From the NCBI GenBank assembly GCA_011800805.1, contig MPNW01000166.1, forward strand, positions 58,182 through 122,181: 64,000 bases of DNA, written 5' to 3'. Numbering within the stretch: the first letter of the stretch is position 1; each line of letters opens with the position of its first letter. This document shows, piece by piece, positions 9,572 to 22,960 of this stretch. A program made the translations under genes and the position numbers. The notes beneath the pieces were generated by a model that saw only the letters and a program-made list of their open reading frames with translations, was not told where the DNA came from and did not search any database. This stretch comes from Hirudo medicinalis. Lineage: Eukaryota; Annelida; Clitellata; Hirudinida; Hirudinidae.

Positions 9572-12489
9572 CTTCCGCCAGAAAATTTATCGTTATGCAA
9601 AATTACAAATCTACAACTCCTAATATCGATCACCCATAGATAAAACGCAAAGGTTTTAAATTAAATATTATTTCTAAAATACATCATAACATAAAATAAA
9701 TTCCTAAAATAATGTAATTTACTCTAAGTTACCATTAACCTAAGATTATTGTCTAAGATCTAAAGCTACAGCAACTACTAACGGTCAAGACAGTCACGAA
9801 GTAACCGAGTTCGACTTCCAATTTTATTTTTACTTAAAAGGGGTAACAATCAACACTCTGGATCAACGGGTGAAGAAAGCAAGTGTACAAATGTGATGAT
9901 ACCACTTAAATACAAAACATACAGAACACATTCCCTTGCAGGAATCTGTGAAATGGTGAGCTCATTACCATTACTCCGACTAACCACTGGAACACTTTCA
10001 AACTTCTTTGATATTGACATATGATGTTTCTTAAAGCATTGAAAATACCAGATGACACTCAATGAATCAAAGAGGTCAAGCAATCCAAAATTGATTACAC
10101 TGTTCTAAGAGCTGATTGTGTTGCACAGATGAAGTAGAAGTGCTACTGAAACATAAACGTATTTTCCACGTCATTTGTCCTGAGGTCAGTTAGAAAGTTT
10201 GAGAGAGACATTTAAGCATAACTCCCTTGAAAAATAGCAGTTGGAAACTTAACCGAAATTGCAGTCGCCATACGAATGGAAATGCAAAGAAATTAATTAT
10301 GAAACTCTCAAAGCAGGGTACAGAAAATTCGCACGTAAAGCAAATATTACAGAATGGCTTGCATAAACGTAGATGAATGAGGATGAAGCAAACTCTCGAT
10401 TCTCATGCATGATCAAACGTAATAGTTCATCGTAGCGTCACCGTCGATCATCAAGGACCACAAAAAGAGCAGACAGCTCAGGGTCGGTCTCAGAGAATTT
10501 TTCATATACAGGAAAGACAACATCAGTGGAAGTTAAAGAGTTCCCATTGAAATGTGGATTACCCATAAACACAAAGACGACGTATGATCTGAGCTCAGCA
10601 CCTCTTTAGACAGGCTCAGAGCAGGTGAAGGCAGAATCACAAAGACGACAAACTTTTGATGATGAACAAAAAATCGGCCATCGAAGGAACAAAACAACTT
10701 TATTACAAGATGAACAATAGGCTCAGGATGACGACCACATTATCAATGGTGACAAGAACAACAACAACAACGATAATGAAATGACATCGATACGATAGAA
10801 TCAGACAACAATAGCAACGATTGCCAACATAAAGACGGGTTAAAGAAAACCCACTCAGTTTACGTAACCCAGGAAAATACTGCGCCTGTACATTAGCCCA
10901 ACTGCAAATCAAAGTGATAAATATAATTAATGGGTTAAGAGTGACAAACATAGCGAACAATGATACTAAATACAGTTGGTGATGATGAATTTGGCAATTG
11001 AAGAAGATGCAAGATGGAAAAGGAAGATGACAAAATGAGAACACCCTGCATGGTTGTGATCTTGAAAATTGTTGATATTCCTTCCATATACGCTCATAAT
11101 AAAATATACCACAATAATATTATATTATGACATGTAATAAAGTCAATATTATTAATATATTAATATTAACCATGTTCATAACCATGAATCATTTATGGCA
11201 AATGTTCAACGTTAAAGATGGGTACTTGAAAAGATGTATTCCATGAAATATTTAGCACTAACATTAACCAAATATCATAACCAGTGAAAATTTTAGTTCA
11301 CAAAAATAGCCATCAACACTGTATTATGTCAGCAAACAAAACGTTAATTGTGGGATTGTGTAACTATGCTACAAAATGTTTTGGCATAAAAAATATACCT
11401 TGACTCTGTTTGCTCAAGAACCACAAATATATACAACGCCAGTGTTCGTACAAGGTGAGATGAGAGCATTACTTGTTGTGAGGGCGAAGCCGTCGTCATT
11501 CAAGCGTGCGTTAGGAATAATGATGAAAAACAAATCGAACACATGACGACACAAGATGAATATATTATAATAACAGTGGCAATAATAAGAAATTAGAATA
11601 GTGATAAATTATTTCAAACACGTCCGAAGCTTTTGGGATGGCACTGAAGATAAGGATGCTTGTTACTTGAATGCAAGTTGGAAGACATGCAAAGAATCTT
11701 TAGCAATTTTGCCAACCTCCAAGCCCTGGAATACAAAAATAGCTTATGTGCCAGAGATAAAGAGTAGGAGAGATAGAAGCAGATGGAGAGGGATAATCAT
11801 ATTGAGAGGGAAAACACTAGGAGATTATCATCAGGACCAAAATAGTCAATTTGGTGCTAAGAATTTTGCTCCCAAGAAACCCAAAAGCTATTGGAAAGTT
11901 ACAAAATGTGAAAACAAGTAAAATAAATATCTAATTTTAAAGACGAAAAATAAAAAAAAAACAAAGAAAAAGTGAAAATTGAAATCTACTAAAGGAAGAG
12001 GAAGAAAAGCTGAGAATTTAAAACCAAATGAGGATGCTTTTTGTGGAGCCCATTAAAATATCGATGGAATTTTTCTACTTCGTCATTAAATGGTCTAGAC
12101 TAAATCAGCCTAGTCTCATTTTAAAGAGTAAAAATAGGATTAAATGTGAGGAGAATAAAAGCTTATCACTTAAGAAGCGAAACAATTCAATCCTTTTTAA
12201 GTGGATATTTTTATTCCAGGAGGGCATGAAAGGAGCTTCAAATCGAAAAGCTGAGACATTGGGATCAATTTGGCTGGCCACACTGATCACACCTCTGCAA
12301 CCAAGTCACAACAACAAGCAGTCGAATAGTTCTCAAAAATCTTTAATCGCTTGGAATAAAATTCACTTTTAAAATCCGAAAATGTACATTTGGACGATTC
12401 ATCATTCAAAAACAAGTTTGCTCGAGAGGTCCAAAGCAGAGTATTTAGCTTGCTTCTAACAACATCAATATTTAACAACATCATCACTG

Positions 12490-12522
<33 letters not shown>

Positions 12523-12588
12523 GGACAATGACTAGATCAGGTTAGCATACTGAATGTGACTGTGTTTGAACTGTGGATGCTCGAGGCA
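9572..12588. other. 3-kb region without a recognised gene
   Basis: It holds the PPIL1 promoter side and the 3' flank of EFA6. Several open frames (for example 10703-11044 minus, 11601-11921 and 12028-12372 plus) are lysine/asparagine- or valine-rich and match nothing I know. A (CAT)n tract lies at 12494-12522. I see no convincing exon. Confidence 0.5.
12494..12522. repeat. (CAT)n microsatellite
   Basis: Uninterrupted CAT/ATC triplets just downstream of the EFA6 stop codon. Confidence 0.9.
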
Positions 12589-15500
12589 TCATGTTGACAA
12601 TGTGTCGGAGCTTAAGACTTGAGCATTGCCAGTAGGCTTTAGGCATGGAGTTGTGGTGTTGCCATAGTTAACAGCAGAAACAAGAGTAGTATCGGAAATG
12701 CAAGAAGTAATGCTCTCATCTCCAGCACGCTGGAAACCCGAACTGCTTGCCAAGCAATTGTTGTGTGGAACAGACGACGAGGAAGACGATTGGCTGCCAG
12801 GATGCTCTGTTTTGTCCAATGGAATTATCTCCTCTTGAGTGGGTGATGTTTTAACCTCCTCCCTGTTGCTTGTAGAGCTTGGAGATTCCTCAAAAAATGC
12901 TGGAGGTGTGGATCCCACGGGACTGCAAGAGGGCTCTTCCACTTCCCCGATGGTGGTTTCGGCCAGCGAAGGCTCAAGCTGCGGGCAAGTACTCAATTGG
13001 TACTGCAACAGCTTGGTGTAGAGCTTGAACCTTTTAATCTAAATGATAAATCAATATCACCATTTACAACCATCCATCACAAATCTTGTTAGGATAACCC
13101 CTGATAAGAAAGCATAACAAACTAAGACAACTGACAAGAATAAATTGTACATAGGTCATCATGGACGTAAAGATTATTTACAATGTCCAACATGGTGGGG
13201 AAAAAAGTTAATTGAAAACAGTAATATAAAACAAAATCATGCAAATGATCATCAAACACATTAAAACGACAAATGTCAAAAAAAGAATGTCAGTGACGTC
13301 GAACGAATGCCCGACACCCGCACGGCACGAAGGCAAGTACAGACCTCGAATTTTAAGAAGTTCTCCTTGTGGCAATATTCTCTGATGACGCGATTCCTGC
13401 TCCCCTTCTCAGGTGCAGCCTTTCGATACTCGAACAGTTGCTTCTCGTACTGGGCGGACGCCCTCTCGTGCTGCACGATTTGTTCCCTCTGAAGATTTCA
13501 GTCATTTTGACGATCACCATTGTGTCGCGACATTGCACGTGTGCCGTGGCATTGCAATAGAACCGAGCCATTGTTAAACAACATCGTTACAATAAGTTGC
13601 AACAACACGTAGCAGCAATTTAAAACTATTAACCGTCGTGGCCGTCACAGGCCAGTGTCTCGGGCCAATTAATTATGATATTATCTGCTAGCTATCACAT
13701 CTGCAGGAGTTTAAATGAACACAAAAAAGAAATCACGTAATTGTTGTTATTTAAAAGTTGGTTGCATTCAATTGTTAATGTACGAACAATATCGAATTTA
13801 CAATAATTATCAGAAAACTATTATATTTCCAAGTTGTTGTATGTACAAGATGATTCGTTATAATGGCCCGTACATTGTACAGTCAGTTAAATGTTGGCCT
13901 TTCTCATCGAACAAATATTAAAAAATAAAGTTTCGAGCACAATTATAATATTAACAAGAATGACAATGACTTAATAATTAATCAGCTTATCAAACTCCTA
14001 CATAACTTTGTAATGCAGTCATCCTTTTGCACGGCGTTCGGTAAAACATCACACAGATCATCATCACCATCATCATCATCATCGACTCAAGGGTAAAGTA
14101 CTAACAATCGAGAGAGTACTGCACTCGAGGTTTGTGATTGGTCGATCAAACCACTTGTGGACGTCAAAGTTCCTGCTGGGGATGGGAGCAGAGTTGAGGG
14201 CTGCCACCACGTTTATGCAGTCGATCCAGTCCTGGCATTCCTTCATGTCACTGCGCAAGACAATGGCATTGCACAGTCATTGTGCAAGTGCATTCCATAA
14301 AATTTACAAGTTGAACAGCACTTCACCTGGTCTGTATCAAGTATTGTGCTCTGTCGACAGTGTGGAGTCTAAAGACGTGGCTCTTCTTGATGTAGTCCGT
14401 GGCCTTGGTCGCAATGCTGTGAAGGAGGCAGATGGCATTGCTGCCATTGGCCACGGGGACGGAAGCCCTAGAGCCCTGTTCGGGGGGTTTTGAATCGCGA
14501 GGGAGGGTACCGTCTCTCAAGCCTTCTGGATTTCTCCAGTCACCCATCGAGTCGAGTTTCGACTGTGCGTCGTCGTCGCATTCGTTGCCGGTGCTTTCGT
14601 CATCCAATTCATCACCGGCCCCGATCGAAAGGCTATTCCCGCTCTCCTCTTCGTCATCTGCAGACGCCACGTTGGCAATTCCAGACTCCTGACTGCCCGT
14701 TTTGTTTCTGGAGCTTCGAGACAACTTTCCCAGCACCTTGTCCTTCAGAGAGTTTCCGATGCTCTTCTTTGGAGTGGAGGAGGCACTTCCCTCCGAGTTC
14801 AGCTGGGTAGAGCTCTTGGAAGAGCTCGGAATGCTCCCGGTCCTGCGGGACTTTTTGGATTTGCTGGCTCGTTCGCTGCTGTAGAGATAGAGGGTGGTAT
14901 CTCTGAGGACTGCGTAGAACATCTTCCATCCTCTCCTGCCGAGACCAGCTGCATTCGAGGAAAACAACACCTCACTACAATTGCATCTCGATACGAATTG
15001 CTGCTGGACATGACATCGTCAAAGGAGACGATGATCTTTGTTTAGTATGGCAATCTTGACCACGACAACAACGACGTGTCGATCATGCAAACGATCTCGC
15101 TATTATGATAATGACATTAATTGCAAAAGAATGCAGTTATTTGTCTCAGAGAATAAATTAGAATTTCTGAGCCTATGCAGCTAATCCAGCCTTAAGAACA
15201 ATGGCCAATATGGTTAAAAAGCTAGAATTGAAATCTGATGCCTCTCATAAATGCTTATGAGATAGTACTGCCATTCCATCATCGTTGTTGAAATAGCTAC
15301 TGACGATCGTCATCATTATCATCATCATCCTCATCAGTCAACCGAATAGCTCCACCCATTCAAGCATTTTCAATGCATTTTTTCACAGAGAAAAAATTAC
15401 AATGCATCATGACTGTGGAACAGTCAGTGGGTAAGTAAGTCATGATGACGATGATGGTGATGATGATGATGATAAGGAGATGAACCTTTCACATATATAG

Positions 15501-18500
15501 CAGATGGAACAGCATTGATTTCAAGCATTGGGTAATTGAGAGAGTATAACCATCATCATCATCCGTGTTAACTCAGAAACAGCATCATCATCACCATCAT
15601 CAATACTAGGATCATTACTTTTCCTTCCGTTGGCATCCAAGCAGCACTTCCTCATTATGTAACCCTTCTTCAACTCCAGATGGTCATCAGAATCAGCTGT
15701 CTGAAGAAAAGAATGAAGCTTCGGTTAAGCACTTTTAATTAATAATTAATTAATAACAATAATGACAACAATAATAATTAACAGAAGGTAAAAGTGCGCA
15801 ATAGCGATACAAATTATAAAAACGCTGTAGCTGACGACGAGGAAAAAAGCGATGATGATGATGTCGACGGTGAAGAGAAGTTATTGAAATGATGAGGGCA
15901 GGAATCTGTTTATTTATCGCTTCTGAGAGACATTCGAATCTCATTGGAAGGAAATGGAGAGATTCATCCATTCATTCATGTGCGCTTTATCCACAAGTGC
16001 ACTTACTTACTTACTGCAGGACGGATTGACTGATCGAAGGGTGGATGAGTGTGCCTTAGGAGGATGGAAAGATGGTGTAGAGAAAAAAACTCAACTCAAC
16101 GATGTGAAGGAAAACATCTAATTGAGATCCAAAAATAACGAATCACCAACGACAAGGATAATGCGATGATCGTGCTTTATTATATTCTCATCATCGTCAT
16201 CGTCATCATCACCACCATCGTCATTACCATCATTATCAAAGCTGGACAGTGGCAAGTTTCGCAACGTGATGGAATTACGGGCTTCCAGGCATACGATCCC
16301 AAACAACGGAGAACATGGAAACCTTCCACACCGGGAAAACCCAAGGGCAAACAAGAGGCGGTAAACAAGACCATCGCGTGCTGAAACTCTTAATCTACGG
16401 CGGTGTTGATCGCTGGGGATGGCAGGGAAGAAGCTTTTCAATAGGTGAAGAACAAGTGCCATGATGCACGAACACGCGTGAAATCCATCTTTTCGCTTTT
16501 AACATCGTCATCACCTCAGTCGTTCGGTCAAATGATGATCACTATTATCACCGTCACCATCACCATCGGCCATACTGTTCTGTCCACCATTAACCCACAG
16601 ACTAGTAAGTCGTTGGGAGAACTAGAATGTCCAATTTCTCATTCGAAAGTGATATTAAATTGTTATTGTCCTCGTTGTTATTGCTATTACTTTGCACTTA
16701 AGTTTCAACCCTCTATTATGTTTTATCTAAGGCTTAAAGTTTCTGTTTAGCCCGACATGCAATAAATAATAATAATAATAACACGACTACAATATTATAA
16801 ATATAAATAATAGCCAGCCTTGCCATAAAAGAAGCAGACAAAACGCATGAAAGAGTCTGAATGGAATGGAATAGTCGATCAAAAGTGTGGCTAAGAACAA
16901 TTATTTAGCGCTCACAGAGAGCAATGAATGCCAATGGATGCATTAACTACAGGGTCCAAGGGAGGTTGAAGGTAACTGATGTCAGGTCAATGAGGAAGCA
17001 AATGATCCCCATCTTGGGTATCATCTGCAGAGGAAAGAGCTTGGATGTTTTTGGATGGATTTGTTGTTGACTACAGCATCCATGATCCTTATTATTATAA
17101 TCATTATTATTGACTTAATCATTAATAATCATTAATATTTGCTTGTTGATGTTAGTGTTCATTATTTCAACAGTCCATTGGTGGCTTAAGTGATTGACAA
17201 GGATGATATGATAGCAAAGTGAAGTAGGAAATAGTAACAAAAATTATTAAACCAAAATAACCATAAAGTGATGCAATAATAATAACAACAACAATAATAA
17301 TAATAATAATAATAATAATATTACTAAAAACAAATGGAAACGTTTGCAGATCAACTCTGTGAATGACAAGCATCCAGCCAGCATAAAAGGAATGGCACTT
17401 TGAAGGTCATGCATTGTGAATGAATCTAGAATTCATGGTGCCTTGTGATCTCAGTGCTAGCAATATGAATGCTGTGCTGCATACGAATGTTCCAATGTTC
17501 CTCCTAAGCACCAGTCGACATCAAAACACAAAGACATTTGAACGCGTCTACTCTGATCGAAGGAAGGTTTTTTTGCTTGTTTGAAATAGGAGAGTAAAAC
17601 TAGCATAATAAAAAGGAAAATATCGCAAACACCGACGTCAACTCAATATCGTCACAGTCATCAATGTCATCTCAACAAACTCATATCAACAGCGCCACGC
17701 CGACATGACGTCAATAACCACAAACTATCATCAACATCATCACCACCACCACCACCACCACCGCCATCATCATCATCATCATCACATTAAAAATATTAAG
17801 TGACATCTCAATCATTTTTGCGATGAGAACATTGTAGCTTCATGTAGTTTTACACCCCTCCGAGAATGCACTCCCGTGTAATTAAAATCACTATCAACAA
17901 TCCAATTGAAGCATCGAGACTGATTACTTATACATTTGCACTCCTGGGACACCACACCGCGACCCCGGTATCTGGTTGGCGTCGGAAAAACGGACCACTC
18001 AAGTAGAATGAATGAATCAAGTTTTATGGCAAACAACCGTCAATCAGAAAACTTGCAGCACCCCGTTCGAAACTCATTCACTTCAGTCTTCTCCTCTCTC
18101 AAGAGAGCTGCTTTAAGAGGATCGTAAGAGTCGAATGCATAAACAAATGAAAGCGCAAATATTTACACGGGCGACACATTACACCACGGAGGTCGGTGTT
18201 GCACATTAACAAGCACAAGGTGCGCTCTGAGATTCCTTTCAACCGATGCCGATGCTGTGTCGTGCCGTGCCGCGTTAGGTCAGCCGACCCGATTTACATC
18301 CATCCGTTCATTGACGTTGTTTTATCTTTCATTCGATGCATCGGCCACGGTGCACGTGCGAGAATTAGAGGCTCCGCATCAAAGTAGCGAATAACAGGAT
18401 TATAAATAGATTCGCAATGGCTCTCGGGAGGATTTTAAACACGCTGTTATTATTTTATATCTTTTACAAGAACTTCCAGCATTAGACACGTCCGAGATTC

Positions 18501-21500
18501 ATTCAGTGATCCTATGTAAACATTCCAAAGTGAGATCGAAACTCACCGAATTCTTTTCCAAAGCCGTCATCACTTGGAGTCCGTTCCTGCCTACAGTTGA
18601 CGCACCGTTGTCCGCAGCCAGGACGTTGTACGGCGAGGGGGCAGCCTGAGCCATGGGTAGCATTTGTCCCCTCTGCTGGGGAGTTTGCTGTAGTGATGGG
18701 ACTGTCTGTGCCTCCTCTCTGAGGAGAAAATAATAGAGTATAAAAGAAGAATCAAAAATAAATATTGTTTTGAATTATCATCTCCGGCATTCCATTTCCC
18801 CGTCTGTCGACAGTTAAATACTTAAATAAGTGGCAAGTTTTTGTCCATTTTATAGAGGTGCATGACTAATCTCTAAAAGCAAGATCAATCATCTGTTGAT
18901 TGATGCAATCAGTTTGGAGACAAATTAAATAGAATATTTGAGCATGCAATGTCAGATCTCATGTGTGCTTGCTACGTCCTGTTACTTTCAACAATTATTG
19001 AGCTGATTATTCGTTATTGTGTTTAATAATTGAAATTCAAAAATAAACACAATAAACTAGCAACAACAATATCAATAACAACAGCAATAATAATAAACAA
19101 TAATAGCAGATATTTTGTCGAGTGGAAAATCTCTAAAGCTTCATGTGTCCAACAATGGCTTTTAATTAAAATAGCTTAGAGCTTAGTAACACACATGACA
19201 CACATGAGAACATAATTGGTCCTAAAGCACCGACCAATTACTTAATCGATCATTCAAATGACAGCCAATTGGAGGACAGAAGCAGACTCACATTTGGAGT
19301 TCTATAGGTTCGTTCCTGATGGACTGATACAATTGGTGGAGAAAGTCTCTCGTCACCGAATCGGGAATCTCCACCCCGGCGTTCATCTGGGACTCGATGA
19401 AATTTTCCACGAAATCCTGGGAAGTAACTTTCTGTACTGTCGTCTGCAAAAACAATGTTTATTTACGCTGATAGTTTTCCTAAAAACATCGTAGCAGCAT
19501 TTTTATCATGCCGTATCAATAAAAACAGTAATCTTGGAAACTATTTTCAATCCCTTAGCAGTGTTTTTAAACATGAATCAACTGTTACATCATTAATTTA
19601 CATTTTTAATCATTTTAAGCACTGTTACACTCGAGTTGAGAAAGAAGCAGTTTGAGGAAAATAAAGAATGAATTTGAAAAAATTACATGAAATCCCATGC
19701 TCGTGTCCCTCTGATGGTAAAATTTAAAAAATAAATTACTTATTTACCAGAATATTCATGAATAATCATTTGGTTGGAAGGTTGCAATAAACATTTCATT
19801 CAATTCGAGGCTTTGATTGGGGTTTATGTTGCACAATATTGTAAAAGCTGATTTCAAACAACAAATCGCATTACCATTAAACACAAAAAGAGGCTTAAAA
19901 TAACATAACATCATGAATATTCAATCCTACCTGATTGTTGAGATCATTATCCAGGATGAGGAGAGCATACGACAGTGAGTGGACAAGAGCTGCAGAATTG
20001 AAATCATGGTGGAATCTCATTAGCTTAAATTAAACTTCACCCAGATGAAATGTGATTGGTCACCAATCGTAGCTATTTAGCATCACACATCCCGTCAGGC
20101 ACAGAAACATTCTAAATAACTGTAACTCACTCATCACCATCACAACCATCATTGCAATGATCACCATCACCATCAACGCACAACCTTCATTCTCAAATCT
20201 CCCTGGATTGCACTCGACATATCTGTGAGCAAAGTGCTGCACGATTCGATCTTTGTCGCACGGAATCTCTTGAATGAAGGTCAGATTCTTGAGGAAGATC
20301 CTGAGCGAATCGTCGAGCCGCTCGCCAGAGAAGTCAAAGTATTTGAGAAATTCCTCGCCGACCAGCAATGCGAAACTGTTCCTGTTGATTGCACAGAGAT
20401 GTAGGTGGCTCATTGCATTGCTTGCTCATCAAATACACAACTGTATGCTTAATGCAAAATTGAAATTCTGACATTAACTTCCAGGCCTTCAAAATTCCTT
20501 AATTCTAAGGTGCACGGCAAATGACATGAGGAATGTTCGTGCGTGACATTAATGTCGACTTAGAAATTACCACAAAATGACAAATGCAATCGACGCCATC
20601 GACACGAGCTACCTGTAATATTGAGATAAATTGTTTGTGGATAGGCAATTTGCATAAAGTTTACACAACAGGTAGAACAAGATAGAATTAAGAAAACAAT
20701 GTGGATGGCTTTCTTAATTGCAGTTTGCCGATGCCTCCCGATGCAAAACACCAAAGCTGCCAATAATAGAATGTATTTTTTTAGCTCAGCAGACAATAAC
20801 AACAATGCTTTAATGGGTGACTTAATGACAGCCTGAAAAAGTCATCAAGTTGTCTGTCCTGTAATATTTCACTATCATAACTGATGGCAGCAATAACTGA
20901 TGGAGGCCACAGATAATATCAATAAACTGCATGTAACATTAATGACAGAATTTTAAATCAAATGTGATAAAACATTCAAATTATGACGCTTACAAAAATC
21001 TGATGACGCACATTAATCGTTAATAAAATCCCAATAAAACAAAATTTTATTATTACTTGCATTAATTCACTGACCTTTTGCTCAGATGTCTGGTTATGTC
21101 GGACCTCTTGAATCCGTGCAGATGGTACAATCTCTTGGCCAATCGGGCCGCCGAAGGTCTCTCTTTCTCCCTGGACCCCCTCTGAGAACCGAACTTGAAG
21201 TCGGCCAACAGCATCCTCTGACCGGCAGTCAGTCCTCCAAGATATTCGTTCGAATCCGAGCTCGAGTCACCCTCCGAATCGACGTCTCGGGGAGCGGATT
21301 CCTCCGGATTGTTTTCGTCGAGAGGCTTCCTGTCGGAAATAAGGCAAGGTTCCGGGCTGGCTTGTTTAGTCCTGCAAGAGGAGGTAGGGGAAGCACTCGA
21401 TTTCGAAAAATGTTTGAACGTCTCGTCGACTTCGGGAGATTCGACAAAGTTTTCAGGATCGGATTCTTGATCTGCAGGCAGTGAGAAAAGAGGCAGTGGA

Positions 21501-22960
21501 GACTTCAAACTTATGTTCTTCGACAGAACGCTGGTGTACTTCTTCAGCGGTGAAGTTGGTGACGACTCCACATTTCCGTGCTGGCAGGAAGCAGTCGACC
21601 TTTCCGGTTTATTGCCATTTTGATGTTTTGTGGGGGAAAGTCGCTCCTCGGTAGGAAGTTGAAAATTCTTTTTGAATTTCTTCTTGGTCTGCACAGAATT
21701 TCCTAAAATGAACTCCTCGTCATTTGGAATCTTCTCGACGCCCATCTTTATGTTCTTCCCTTCCTGAAACCTACCGTCTCTAGCAGTTTGTCTGTCAAAA
21801 TTCCGTACAAAAAAAACCAGGTCGGAGGAAATGACGTCGTCCTCGTCCGCATCGTCGCTGCTCAATGAAATGGACCTGTTGGGTGGCTCGGATTCGCACT
21901 GTGCTTCGACATGAGGTACTGCAGTGCAGTTTTCCGTGTTGTCCGACACTAAACTCGTTGAATCGTAATTTCCATCCATAGGATCTAGAGATATGGCAAC
22001 ACTTTCATCGTCAAAGTCAAAATCTTCTTTTCTGCTCATGTCCAATTCCAAGTCACTGGTGTCATCTGGATCACTCTGCATTTGATATGTCTCTTGACTT
22101 TTGCTGAACCTGCTTGTCAGGTTTCCGGCTCTGATGCTTTTGAGTTTTTGAATTCTTCTCAGGCAAGAACTGTCGTCAACCTCATCCGGAGAATTTTTCT
22201 CCAAATTGAAGGTGGCAATAGTTGAATACTTGTCAACTTTTTTGAGATTAGACGACACCAGATCCAAATCATGTTTTGCCAAAAACTCCTCAGAAATATC
22301 ATGAAATGACTGAGAAGTAGGGGTCCTCTCACCTTCATCTTCATTATCATTTCCTTCTTCTTTGTGATTGGTTCTCAATTGGGACTTCATTAGCTCAACT
22401 TTAGAATCGCTGCTAATACTCAGCCTGTTATCCTTTAGCCTTGGCTTAAATTTGGATGGAGAAATAAGGGTGAAAATGGAATGATCGGGGGTGTTCGATG
22501 GTGTATCGGTTTCGGCACTGAGGGTTGAACACGTGTCCTGGGAACTCAGATCACTGGCATCCTTTTTTTCTGTAATGTAGTCCAGGCTTTCATCTGATTT
22601 TATTGGAATCGAATCAATTTTTGTCAACTGAGTCTCAAAGTCTTCAAAACTAGAATCAAACGGATTCACTTTCCCTCGATACTTGGGCGAGAGCAAAACG
22701 TCAGTTCTGAAGAAACTAGCTTTATCGTTTTTAAATCGTTCACGATCATACGAATCCATTTGGCTGGGCTCTGTTGAATTTACGTTCATGTCGTTGTAGA
22801 AAAAAGCAAATTTGGCAGGTGAAAAATTAACTGGAATCGGTTTGGCCATAACAACGTCTTCTCGATTATCCTTGGGATAACTTATTTTTTTGTCGAAACA
22901 GGAGTCGCTGTTAAAGGAGTTACTCGTTTTACTGTCGCTGCCGTCGTTTTTAACATCCAT
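12589..22960 (-). CDS. PSD: EFA6/PSD family Arf6 guanine-nucleotide exchange factor (Sec7 + PH)
   Basis: EFA6 proteins activate Arf6 at the plasma membrane and link endosome recycling to cortical actin and microtubules. Ten exons: 22960-21075, 20381-20185, 19989-19931, 19443-19292, 18718-18547, 15700-15619, 14948-14327, 14250-14106, 13488-13345 and 13038-12589. All phases agree and the sum is 3909 nt, giving 1302 residues. Residues about 1-600 are a Ser/Asp-rich disordered region. The Sec7 domain starts at AKRLYHLHGFKRSDITRHLSK; the Glu in FIQE probably corresponds to the catalytic glutamate finger, and LLILDNDLNNQ follows. The PH domain starts at LKKGYIMRKCCLDANGRK, continues RRGWKMFYAVLRDTTLYLY, carries a long Ser/acidic insert, and ends near DWIDCINVVAALNSAPIPS. 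A coiled-coil tail (QYEKQLFEYRKAA...) matches the family. MDVKNDGS at 22960 is the first ATG in frame; an upstream exon cannot be excluded. Confidence 0.93.
17274..17322. repeat. (AAT)n/(AAC)n microsatellite
   Basis: Triplet repeat in a long EFA6 intron between exons 18718-18547 and 15700-15619. That intron also holds several (CAT)n clusters (15305-15480, 16186-16235, 17727-17785). Confidence 0.85.

Noticed and set aside
10703..11044. 113-residue minus-strand frame with hydrophobic runs
   Set aside because: It has no recognisable motif, its Val-rich run comes from an AAC repeat, and there is no support for splicing or a homolog.
11601..12372. Two plus-strand frames of about 106 and 114 residues
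   Set aside because: Lys/Asn/Ser-rich composition expected of AT-rich non-coding DNA; no motif and no clear splice context.
14432..14884. Several plus-strand frames opposite the EFA6 PH exon
   Set aside because: Antisense shadows; the minus strand shows the PH domain.
21086..21484. 132-residue plus-strand frame opposite EFA6 exon 1
   Set aside because: Antisense shadow of a confidently coding exon.
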